Below, in pieces: positions 1 to 6,598 of a stretch of DNA of 14,871 nucleotides; position 1 is the first letter of the stretch; every line of letters starts with the position of its first letter. The stretch spans positions 1-14,871 of the forward strand of contig JAHEEY010000054.1 in assembly GCA_024640485.1 (NCBI GenBank), written 5' to 3'. This DNA comes from Chloroflexota bacterium. Lineage in GTDB: Bacteria > Chloroflexota > Anaerolineae > Promineifilales > Promineifilaceae. A program made the position numbers and the translations under genes. A model generated the notes under the pieces. It did no database searches and had not been told where the DNA came from. It saw nothing but the letters and a program-made list of their open reading frames with translations.

Positions 1-1237
1 TGTTCTTTTCTGCGACCAGCTGGTCGGCTAACCACTGCACCTGGTCGTCACTGGCGCCGGCAGCCATAGCCACTTGACGGGCATGGAGCCGCATATGGCC
101 CTTCTGAATACCCACCGTCGAGAGCGCCTTAAGCGCGCCCAGGTTCTGCGCCAATCCTACGGCGGTGATCACCTGGGCCAGTTCAGCCGCGGTTTTCACC
201 CCCATGATTTTGAGGGCCACTTGAGCGGTGGGGTGAACTCTAGTGGCTCCGCCCACGATGCCCACAGCCATTGGCAAGGTCAGCTGGCCGAACAGATCCC
301 CATTTTCATCCACGTGCCAATCGGTCAGCGCCTTATAATGGCCGTCTTGAGCGGCATAAGCGTGGGCGCCGGCTTCAATCGCGCGCCAATCATTTCCGGT
401 GGCAATACAGACCGGATCGATACCGTTCATGATCCCTTTGTTGTGGGTAGCGGCTCGAAATGGGTCTACCAGAGCAAAGGCATTCGCTTCTTCGATAAGC
501 CGGGCGACCTCCTGCCCGGTGCGGCCCGGCACAGCCAGTTGGCTGGCAGGAACGGTGCAGCGGGCGGTGGCGGTCCGATAGACAGCCAAATTGGAGAGAA
601 TCCGCAGGCTGGAACGTCCGCCGGTCATCTCAGCCAGCACCGGCGCCATTCTTTCCACAGCCGTATTGATGGTGTTGGCGCCCATAGCATCCCTGGAATC
701 GTACAGCAGATGGATGATCAGCATCGGCCCTACCGGCGTTTCCGGAAAGGGGCGGATCTCGATACCGCGGGCACCGCCGCCGAACTTCAGGATAACGGGA
801 TCGCAGGCGTCGGCGATGTCCAGCAGCTCCTGTTTATTGGCTTCCACCGCGGCAACCGCAGCGTCCATGTCGGGAATGTCCAACAGCTGAACCTGCCCGA
901 TCATGACCGGGTCAGTGGTCTCCGTCTGAAATCCGCCGCCGGCCCGAATCGCTTTGGCCATATTGCTGGCGGCAGCCACGACGCTGGGCTCTTCTACCGC
1001 CATAGGGACCAAGACATCGCGTCCGTTTATCTGGAAGTTAGCGGCTATGCCAAAGGGTAATTCATACGTTCCCACCACGTTTTCGATCATCTTATCAGCC
1101 GTACTGGCTTGCAGCCCTCGTCCCGACAAGCATGCCTTTTCTTGATCGTCCAAATCAGCCCAATCGCTGATCAACGCCACCCGCTCTTCGATTGACAAAT
1201 TGTAAAAACCGGACAAACGTGAAGATTTTTTTGACAT
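1..1237 (-). CDS. mvaA: Hydroxymethylglutaryl-CoA reductase, class II (3' end cut by window edge)
   Basis: Interconverts HMG-CoA and mevalonate, the committed step of the mevalonate isoprenoid route; soluble cytoplasmic enzyme. The ATG at 1237 opens 412 codons that run off the left edge; the Pseudomonas mevalonii enzyme has 428 residues, so only a short C-terminal piece is missing. Seen in the translation: EEPSVVAAAS around 82-91, DAMGAN around 183-188, ATHNKGIMNG around 263-272, GNDWRAIEAGAHAY around 281-294 and GHMRLHA around 380-386. These place Glu83, Lys267, Asp283 and His381 at exactly the numbers of the P. mevalonii catalytic residues, which also fixes the start codon. GGAGA lies about 10 nt upstream of the ATG. 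The class II assignment is firm. Whether it works in synthesis or mevalonate degradation cannot be told from one gene. It is divergent from the gene at 1565 and not part of the BMC units. Confidence 0.96.
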   Translation of the reverse strand, partial: MSKKSSRLSGFYNLSIEERVALISDWADLDDQEKACLSGRGLQASTADKMIENVVGTYELPFGIAANFQINGRDVLVPMAVEEPSVVAAASNMAKAIRAGGGFQTETTDPVMIGQVQLLDIPDMDAAVAAVEANKQELLDIADACDPVILKFGGGARGIEIRPFPETPVGPMLIIHLLYDSRDAMGANTINTAVERMAPVLAEMTGGRSSLRILSNLAVYRTATARCTVPASQLAVPGRTGQEVARLIEEANAFALVDPFRAATHNKGIMNGIDPVCIATGNDWRAIEAGAHAYAAQDGHYKALTDWHVDENGDLFGQLTLPMAVGIVGGATRVHPTAQVALKIMGVKTAAELAQVITAVGLAQNLGALKALSTVGIQKGHMRLHARQVAMAAGASDDQVQWLADQLVAEKN

Positions 1238-1564
1238 ACCGGTCTATTCTCCGTAATCTCGCCATGAGTCAAGGAAATACCGTGAGGCTCATGAAAAATT
1301 GAAACCAACAACTTCCTTGGAGGGCTCTCAGCCAGGATAGCGCCTGACCCAAAGGCAAATATAGCCTCGATTTGCTGTCAAAATCTATCCAGCCAGCTGA
1401 TAACGGCTGTAAATGAGCAAAGATTAAGCTGCTGTTGCCATTCAATTCCCCTCCGCCCGCCGCCGTCCTCTTGACCCTGGATTTGACGTCGGGTAGCATT
1501 TCTTTATGGATCATCTTGGCATGATCCCCTGGGCGAAGGCGCCCGTAACTTTGAGCAGAGTCTT
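1238..1564. other. Divergent intergenic region between HMG-CoA reductase and the 1565 gene
   Basis: This 327-base stretch separates two divergent genes. The only open frame in it (minus, 1269-1514, 81 codons) shows no recognisable domain and no good ribosome binding site, so I treat the stretch as non-coding. It contains a plausible promoter for the rightward gene (separate entry). On the leftward strand I see no convincing -35/-10 pair for the reductase. A small GGGCG/CGCCC hairpin lies around 1531-1544, shortly before the rightward start. Confidence 0.5.
1471..1499 (+). promoter_or_regulatory. Candidate sigma70-type promoter for the 1565 gene
   Basis: TTGACC at 1471-1476 (5 of 6 to the -35 consensus), a 17-base spacer, and TAGCAT at 1494-1499 (4 of 6 to the -10 consensus). 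The leader to the ATG at 1565 would be about 60 nt. Motif match only. Confidence 0.3.
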
Positions 1565-3415
1565 ATGAAATCATCAACCCTGACCGGTCTATCTCTTACC
1601 CTATTCATGATCATCCTGGTATTGCTGGCTGGCTTTGTGTTTCTGGTTCAAGGGCGGCAGACAGCGCGGGAGCAGAACGAGAGCCAGCAGACTCAGATCG
1701 AGAACCTGGAAGGGAAGAGTCAGCAGCGGGCCATAGAACTGGCGGCGTCAGAAGCCACCCGCACCGCCACCGCCGGCAGATTGGCAACTGTGGAATCGGA
1801 TGCTGTGCTGCTGGAAGGGCAGTTGGTCAACAGCCAGCAGCGGGTGGATGAGCTGACCAATGAGGCCGCGCAGATGTTGATAGAGATGGAAGCGGTCATC
1901 GCCAGCCGCGACCAGCTGCTTCTGGAACAGGAGCAGGTATCTCAGCAGCTGCCTTTGGTCGCCTTTATCAGCCCGGATGACGGGGCGATATTCACCACCG
2001 GCGACAGGGTACCGCTAACAGTAGCAGCTGCCGATTTCAACGGCATCAGCAGCATCAGCCTGCTGATTGACGGTGAACTGTTCAACACATACCGGATCGA
2101 CAACGAACGGCTTTTTTCAGTTCAGGATGATTGGCAGCCGGAGGGGATAGGGATACATACGATCAGTGTATTGGCTGCAAACAACGCCGGACGGACCAGT
2201 GTGCCGGTTACGATTACCCTCGAACTCATCGACGTTGAGACACGAAATCTCAGTATGGTCGCCCAAATTGAAGCAGACACTGCCAGACTGCGTGGTGTAG
2301 CCCCAAGAGCAGAAGTCACGGTGACCTTTCTTACAGAGGAAGCGTCGCTGAGCCAGACCGCGGCTAGTTTTGGGGCGCCAGCAGGCTCTGGAGAGGCAGA
2401 AGCGGATCTGCGCACCCTGGCGGCTTTTGATTTCCTGGCTGCCGACTACGATTTGGCCAAAGCGCAAGCGGCCTTGCTTCGTGAGCTAGGGCCGGCGGTC
2501 CATGATCCTGCGGCGACCAATTACCTGACCGTACAGGAAGATGGCGAAATGACCCTCCAAAGCCAGTGGGAACATATCCATGCCTTCGCCCACACGCTGC
2601 AGGCAGATATGCATCCGCTGGATCAAATTCAATCGAATTTGGAAAATTCCGACGCCCGAATCGCTTTCTATGCGCTGATGGAGGGGGAAGCCAATCTGCT
2701 CCAATCCCTTTATCTCTCCGCCGGATATTTCAGCGGACAACAGCGAGCGGAGATCTCAGGTGCCGGCTGGGGCGGCGATGAGGCCGCATTACTGGCATAC
2801 CCTCCCATACTCTCGGCGGCCCACACCTTCCCTAAAGAGGCGGGCACCCAATTCGCCGCCGCCCTCTACCAGCAAGGGAAGAACAGTTTTGACCTGATCA
2901 ATGCCGCCTGGAACAATCTGCCCCAATCCAGCGAACAGATCCTGCACCCCGACCGGTATTTGGCAGGGGATGTGCCCCGACTGGTGTCACTGCCGGCTTT
3001 CGGTGAGACCTTGGGCGATGAATGGGCGCTGATCCGCGAAAATTCGCTGGGAGAGTTTCTACTGAGCCAATATCTGGCCCAGAAGTTGAGCCAGGAACAG
3101 GCGGCTTCAGCCGCGGCCGGTTGGGGTGGTGACCGGTATGCTGTTTACTGGAACGACCGGCAAGGGGAACTGGTGATGGCGCTCCGTCTGGTATGGGACT
3201 CCCCCGCTGAAGGGGCTGAGTTCGCGGCGGCTTTCCCCGGCTATCCGGCAAGGCTTTACGGCGGAAACGGAGAACTGCAGACCAATGGCGGTGAATGCTG
3301 GCAGGGAGAATCGGCGATCTGCCTATATCAGTTTGGAGAAGACACCTACGTGGTACGGGCCCCCGACATCAGCACGGCTGCCGCCGTCGCCGGGAATTTC
3401 GAGCTCGAACAGTAA
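1565..3415 (+). CDS. Membrane-anchored coiled-coil / Ig-like protein with a degenerate HExxH peptidase-like domain
   Basis: 616 residues, not a recognised named family. In order: a short basic N-terminus and a hydrophobic segment around 10-29 that acts as signal anchor; a Gln/Glu/Ala-rich coiled coil around 31-128; an Ig-like beta domain around 131-221 that begins with a SPDDGAIF-type edge strand; then a mostly helical domain to the end. The helical domain has the layout of a zinc-peptidase family common in Chloroflexota (HExxHALQ, then about 30 residues later EGDA). Here the first motif reads HAFAHTLQ (His339, Ala340, His343), so the catalytic Glu is replaced by Ala, while EGEA at 373-376 is kept. 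I infer an extracellular, envelope-anchored protein that may still bind metal but is probably not a working protease. The gene stands alone on the plus strand and converges on the BMC unit with a 3-base gap. No strong Shine-Dalgarno is seen. Confidence 0.8.
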   Translation: MKSSTLTGLSLTLFMIILVLLAGFVFLVQGRQTAREQNESQQTQIENLEGKSQQRAIELAASEATRTATAGRLATVESDAVLLEGQLVNSQQRVDELTNEAAQMLIEMEAVIASRDQLLLEQEQVSQQLPLVAFISPDDGAIFTTGDRVPLTVAAADFNGISSISLLIDGELFNTYRIDNERLFSVQDDWQPEGIGIHTISVLAANNAGRTSVPVTITLELIDVETRNLSMVAQIEADTARLRGVAPRAEVTVTFLTEEASLSQTAASFGAPAGSGEAEADLRTLAAFDFLAADYDLAKAQAALLRELGPAVHDPAATNYLTVQEDGEMTLQSQWEHIHAFAHTLQADMHPLDQIQSNLENSDARIAFYALMEGEANLLQSLYLSAGYFSGQQRAEISGAGWGGDEAALLAYPPILSAAHTFPKEAGTQFAAALYQQGKNSFDLINAAWNNLPQSSEQILHPDRYLAGDVPRLVSLPAFGETLGDEWALIRENSLGEFLLSQYLAQKLSQEQAASAAAGWGGDRYAVYWNDRQGELVMALRLVWDSPAEGAEFAAAFPGYPARLYGGNGELQTNGGECWQGESAICLYQFGEDTYVVRAPDISTAAAVAGNFELEQ

Positions 3416-3418
3416 CGG

Positions 3419-3694
3419 TCAGCTGTTATCTAGTTCCACATCATCAACGATACCGACAATGACCGCTCTGACAGGAGCAACTGCTCGCTTCAGGATCTGG
3501 CGGGCGCCGTTTCCTTCGTCCATAACCAGCACTTTATCCCCCACGCCGGCCTGGACCACATCAACACAGATGTCATAAGCGCCGGTAGGAACCCCTTCCG
3601 GAGACAATCGATCCACAATCAGCAGCTTACGGGCATGAAACGCTTCATGCTTGATCGTTGCCACAACCGTGCCTGAGACCTGCCCTATATACAT
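3419..3694 (-). CDS. BMC-P pentameric shell vertex protein (EutN/CcmL family), copy 1
   Basis: 91 residues, the normal size of the EutN/CcmL (Pfam BMC-P) family, whose pentamers cap the vertices of the polyhedral shell. Family landmarks are visible: the first strand GQVSGTVVAT at about 4-13, the VDVVQAGVGDKVLV turn around 44-57, the ARQILK segment around 64-69, and the closing IVGIVDDVEL around 79-88. The start is supported by AAGGAA five bases before the ATG; this signal overlaps the stop of the upstream BMC-P gene, leaving 2 bases between the genes, so the two are almost certainly co-translated. It is the last gene of the four-gene shell unit and ends 3 bases from the convergent plus-strand gene. 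Which vertex or assembly state this paralogue serves cannot be told from sequence. Confidence 0.95.
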   Translation of the reverse strand: MYIGQVSGTVVATIKHEAFHARKLLIVDRLSPEGVPTGAYDICVDVVQAGVGDKVLVMDEGNGARQILKRAVAPVRAVIVGIVDDVELDNS

Positions 3695-3696
3695 CG

Positions 3697-3972
3697 TTAT
3701 TCCTTCACCAAATCAACATCATCTACAATGCCGACGATGGCATGATCTACCGGCACAAACGGGATCGGCATCGCCTGAGCCGCTTCCCGGCTGCCGACGA
3801 TAAAGACCAGTTCACCAGGGCCAGCCTGTGCCGTGGCATCGGCGGCAACGACAGGCTCCCCTATGGGCTGCTGCTGCTTGGTCAAGGGCTGCACCACCAG
3901 GAATTTGATTCCCTCCAGCCCTTCGTATTTTGTCGTGGCAACCACGGTGCCGATCACTTTAGCTAATTGCAT
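3697..3972 (-). CDS. BMC-P pentameric shell vertex protein (EutN/CcmL family), copy 2
   Basis: 91 residues with the same fold landmarks as its neighbour: KVIGTVVATTKYEGLEGIKF near the N-terminus, a VVAADATAQAGPGELVF turn around 41-57, and HAIVGIVDDVDL near the C-terminus. It differs clearly from the other two BMC-P copies in the middle loop (QPLTKQQQPIGEP, about 28-40), so it is an established paralogue, not a recent duplicate. It follows the BMC-T gene by 62 bases and precedes the next BMC-P by 2 bases. No convincing Shine-Dalgarno is seen before the ATG at 3972, but the family's usual N-terminus (M-x-x-x-x-V-x-G-T-V-V-A-T) supports this start. Confidence 0.95.
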   Translation of the reverse strand: MQLAKVIGTVVATTKYEGLEGIKFLVVQPLTKQQQPIGEPVVAADATAQAGPGELVFIVGSREAAQAMPIPFVPVDHAIVGIVDDVDLVKE

Positions 3973-4034
3973 AGATGTTACTTATTGAATTCACGATCCC
4001 GGTTCATTCGAATAAACAAGAGACATCGCCGGCA

Positions 4035-4628
4035 TTACCAATCGAAATGAGCGCCAAACCTGCCGCTGCTGTCAACGTTAGGCCACATTTCGCCATGCAG
4101 CTGGGTGATAATTGACTGCTTGAACAGTTGCTCCTGGCAAAGACCAGCACTGATTTCCATGGCTGCCTCGACATCGGCAACCAGGCCGGTAAACATGGTC
4201 AATCCTTTGCCGCCCAGCCCATCGCCTAATCTGAGGCTCAGCAGGGATACTTCGGCACCTTTCAGTCCAGCGTCAGCCGCTAAAATCGCGGATGCTACAG
4301 AATGGGTTTCCACCACCCCTAAGGCATCTCCAGCGACAGGCTGCCGCCGACCAGTTAGCGCCTCAACCACACCAGGGTGAACATTTGGCAGAAACAGCAT
4401 GTCGCGCAGCGCCGACTGTCCCAGCTCTTGGCCCACATCGACCGCTTCACCGACAGGCGCTACTTCGCCGGTTACCAGCACCAGATAGTGGCCTGGCTGA
4501 ACCGTTCCGGAGCGGATGCGGTCAACCGGAGCCCGTTTCACCATGGCGTCGCCAGCCTGAATCCCAACAGCGATGCTGTTGAATTCAAGGAGAGCCAGTG
4601 CGGGGTAATCAGCTGTGTCTATGGTCAT
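4035..4628 (-). CDS. BMC-T trimeric shell protein, two tandem BMC domains (PduT-like type)
   Basis: 197 residues forming two BMC domains: the first about 9-90 (ALALLEFNSIAVGIQAGDAM, then GTVQPGHYLVLVTGEV), the second about 101-185 (ALGVVETHSVASAILAADA, then GDGLGGKGLTMFTGLVADVE). Proteins of this kind form pseudohexameric trimers in the shell facets, often carrying the pore for larger molecules or cofactors. The only cysteine is Cys164, in the helix after the second pore strand, so the pore Fe-S site of PduT is not expected. A short acidic/aromatic tail follows the second domain. The ATG at 4628 has no strong ribosome binding site; the gene lies 16 bases after the receiver-ParA gene, which suggests the two are translated from one message. 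Followed by two BMC-P genes. Confidence 0.92.
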   Translation of the reverse strand: MTIDTADYPALALLEFNSIAVGIQAGDAMVKRAPVDRIRSGTVQPGHYLVLVTGEVAPVGEAVDVGQELGQSALRDMLFLPNVHPGVVEALTGRRQPVAGDALGVVETHSVASAILAADAGLKGAEVSLLSLRLGDGLGGKGLTMFTGLVADVEAAMEISAGLCQEQLFKQSIITQLHGEMWPNVDSSGRFGAHFDW

Positions 4629-4644
4629 TGGTTAATGATTGTCT

Positions 4645-5775
4645 TCAGCTCTTCTTTGAAGTCACCCGCTGCCAGATGACATCACCCATCCGGTTGACGA
4701 TGGTAGGCAGAGGAGATTGGGCCGAGGTCAGAGTGAGCGGCACCCCTTGGGATAGCGCCCGGCCTTGATTGGTGTCATAGCCAACCTTAAAAGCGATCCG
4801 TGCGTTGAGGCCTCTTTCCACGGTTGCCCGAGGCAGCTGGGCTTCAGCCGTGGTATGGTTGAGAATGTAAGATTTCTGCTTGAAGGTCATCCCCATCTTA
4901 GCCAATGTCCGGTTTACCTGAACCGCGGACTGAACAGAGATCATCTCCGGCGTCAGCACCTGCAAAACAATATCAGATGATTCCAATCCAGCGATAAAAG
5001 CGGGGCTGAACGTGTGGGGGAGATCGATGACCGTAAACTGCAGATTGTTTCGCATTAATTCCAGCATCTTTTTGGTCAGGGCAGCCGAAGGCAAATCCGG
5101 CGGCATTGGATCTGCCGGAGCAGCCAGGAGCTGCAAACCCGATTGATGGGCAATCAACTGCCCCTTCAACGTCTCCCAATCCAGCTGGCTTTCATTACGC
5201 AGATTTGCCCAGCTGCTGTGCGCCTGCAGGCGCATATGCATGACCGCTTGTCCCACCGATGAAGAGAGATCCACCAGCGCCACGCTCCCCTGGCTGACGC
5301 GAAGCAGTGAGGCTGCCAAGTTGACGGCAATTGTCGTTTGCCCCACCCCACCGCGCAGGCCATAGAAGCCTATAACTAAACCTTCTTGGGGCGCCTCACT
5401 CTTCTCAGCTTTCTCCGCTAGCAGGGTCTTTACTTTGTCGATCAATTCTTGGGAAGTGACCGGTTTACTCAAATAATCGCTGGCCCCACTCTTCAATGCG
5501 GTCACCCGATCAATTTCCTGGGCCCGAGCCGTCAAAATAAGTATGGGGAGATTCTCGGTTTCTTTGTTTTCGCGAAGCTGGCGGGCAACATCGTGTCCGC
5601 TCATGTGGGGCATCATGACATCTACTACCAGCATGTCTGGTTTTTCGATTTCCAGCTGCTCCAACCCTTTGATGGGGTCGCCAACTAGGGTAACTGTGTG
5701 CCCGCCACGCTCCAACATAAGGCCAACCATGCGTAATAGCTGGTCATCATCATCAATTACAAGAATCCTAGCCAC
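4645..5775 (-). CDS. Receiver domain fused to a ParA/CpaE-like ATPase domain with altered P-loop
   Basis: 376 residues. Residues 1-120 are a CheY-like receiver domain: acidic pocket DDDD at 8-11, phospho-acceptor Asp52 in VVDVMMP, Thr82, and Lys104 in YLSKPV. After a Lys/Glu-rich linker, about 132-370 is a MinD/ParA/CpaE-type P-loop domain: GLRGGVGQTTIAVNLA at 139-154 and VALVDLSSSVGQ around 165-176. The deviant Walker A of ParA is KGGVGKTT; here both lysines are replaced (Arg141, Gln146), so ATP hydrolysis is doubtful. CpaE proteins of pilus systems share the REC-ParA layout, yet no pilus gene is nearby and this gene leads a shell operon (16 bases to BMC-T). ParA-like McdA proteins position carboxysomes, so a spatial role is possible but unproven. 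The start is a GTG with an excellent AAGGAG eight bases upstream. No sensor kinase is in the window. Confidence 0.9.
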   Translation of the reverse strand: MARILVIDDDDQLLRMVGLMLERGGHTVTLVGDPIKGLEQLEIEKPDMLVVDVMMPHMSGHDVARQLRENKETENLPILILTARAQEIDRVTALKSGASDYLSKPVTSQELIDKVKTLLAEKAEKSEAPQEGLVIGFYGLRGGVGQTTIAVNLAASLLRVSQGSVALVDLSSSVGQAVMHMRLQAHSSWANLRNESQLDWETLKGQLIAHQSGLQLLAAPADPMPPDLPSAALTKKMLELMRNNLQFTVIDLPHTFSPAFIAGLESSDIVLQVLTPEMISVQSAVQVNRTLAKMGMTFKQKSYILNHTTAEAQLPRATVERGLNARIAFKVGYDTNQGRALSQGVPLTLTSAQSPLPTIVNRMGDVIWQRVTSKKS

Positions 5776-5826
5776 AGCAGTTACTCCTTAATGTCTCAAC
5801 TACTCACAACACGCCGCTTACATGAC

Positions 5827-5855
5827 ATAATAGCATAGCTAGGAGCCATATGAAA
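5827..5855 (-). promoter_or_regulatory. Candidate extended -10 promoter for the receiver-ParA / shell unit
   Basis: On the minus strand TGC-TATTAT occupies 5835-5827: an extended -10 (TGn) with a 5-of-6 -10 hexamer. TTTCAT at 5855-5850 is a weak -35 at 17 bases. The predicted leader to the GTG at 5775 is about 45 nt. The 211-base gap upstream of this gene, the largest inside the minus-strand block, fits a separate transcription start. Motif match only. Confidence 0.4.
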
Positions 5856-5986
5856 GAGAATTCCGGAACAATCCGTACCGGAGTCCTCGGCTGTCCCAGC
5901 CGATGTGATTAGATTAGACACTGATCTTGCGGACAATTTCCAGCAGGTTCTACGAGCACAGCCCCTTTCTATAATTGCATGAGCTG

Positions 5987-6526
5987 TCAGCTCTGATTGT
6001 GGCCAAGGCAAAAGATACCAATTCGCTCTTTATGAACAAGAATAAGATCGCCGCTATAAGAAATATCTGGAAAAACAGATGCAGACGCCTTGGCAGAAAA
6101 AACTAACTGAAAACGGCCAATAGACTGAACTAATATTTCACGAGGCGCCAACGTGCCCTCATGAATGATATCGCCATGAATTTCGAAAGAAGGTACCGTC
6201 AAGAATGCGGGGATAGCGCGTCCACGGGTAAATACCGAACGCCCATGGCCTGTCCCTACCGGAATACCTTCTCGTCTATCCTGAAGCACAATGAAGTTGA
6301 TGTTTTCTTTGCGAAAAGCCGCTTGTTTGTAGTTAACGACGATTTCGCCTGGTTGGTGAATTCGAGAAATATACGCCTCTTGGATCTCCAAGAAACTGGT
6401 GTTTGGATTGCCGAGTTCAGCATGAATACCCCCGGCGCCCACCAGTGCACGTCCGGTCACCCGGTAAGCATCCGTGAATAGATCGAGATTGATTAACTGA
6501 CGTACACCAAAATTCCCTGTAACCAT
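5987..6526 (-). CDS. Unknown protein with two internal beta-rich repeats, in the BMC operon
   Basis: 179 residues; I do not recognise a named function. No signal peptide, membrane segment or cysteine cluster; predicted cytoplasmic. The sequence appears internally duplicated: a first half (about 7-85) with the order DAYRVTGRAL, TSFLEIQEAYIS, NINFIVLQDRREGI, and a second half (about 105-175) with SFEIHGDIIHEG, GRFQLVFSAKAS, SGDLILVHKERIGI. Each half looks like a small beta barrel or sandwich. It lacks the N-terminal amphipathic helix of the three enzymes, so it is more likely a shell-associated, scaffolding or regulatory factor than targeted cargo; that is inference from context only. The ATG is supported by GGAG seven bases upstream. 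It lies 72 bases after the aldehyde dehydrogenase gene, with a hairpin in between. Confidence 0.75.
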   Translation of the reverse strand: MVTGNFGVRQLINLDLFTDAYRVTGRALVGAGGIHAELGNPNTSFLEIQEAYISRIHQPGEIVVNYKQAAFRKENINFIVLQDRREGIPVGTGHGRSVFTRGRAIPAFLTVPSFEIHGDIIHEGTLAPREILVQSIGRFQLVFSAKASASVFPDISYSGDLILVHKERIGIFCLGHNQS

Positions 6527-6545
6527 ATCATTTCTCCGGTTGCTA

Positions 6546-6568
6546 GCGAGGCGGCCGGCATGCCTCGC
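6546..6568 (-). repeat. Inverted repeat between aldehyde dehydrogenase and the unknown gene
   Basis: A perfect 7-bp stem, GCGAGGC at 6546-6552 and GCCTCGC at 6562-6568, with a 9-base loop. It sits in the 72-base gap, about 20 bases before the downstream start. No U-run follows on the minus strand, so it is not a standard intrinsic terminator; an mRNA processing or stability element is more likely. Confidence 0.45.
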
Positions 6569-6598
6569 CCCTATTTAGCCTAATGATACAACAACTGA

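Noticed and set aside
74..1145. Several plus-strand open frames over the left end
   Set aside because: Antisense to the HMG-CoA reductase, whose four catalytic residues and numbering make the minus frame certain; the plus frames show no domain.
1269..1514. 81-codon minus-strand open frame
   Set aside because: No domain, no good ribosome site, and it lies over the promoter region of the divergent gene.
3398..3409. 12-base palindrome TTCGAGCTCGAA near the convergent gene ends
   Set aside because: It lies in the last codons of the plus gene, has no loop or U-run, and is probably chance.
4035..4628. PduT-type Fe-S cluster in the BMC-T pore
   Set aside because: Only one Cys in the protein, and it is in a helix, not at the pore.
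3419..5775. An McdB-like partner for the ParA-like protein
   Set aside because: No small disordered or Gln-rich coiled-coil gene is found beside it, so a full McdAB system is not supported.
5887..5903. Perfect 7-bp hairpin TCGGCTG/CAGCCGA as terminator of the main unit
   Set aside because: No U-run follows on the minus strand, so an intrinsic terminator cannot be claimed, though the position between two units is suggestive.
5796..6011. 71-codon minus-strand open frame upstream of the receiver-ParA gene
   Set aside because: Overlaps the end of the unknown protein gene, covers the candidate promoter, and has no coherent composition.
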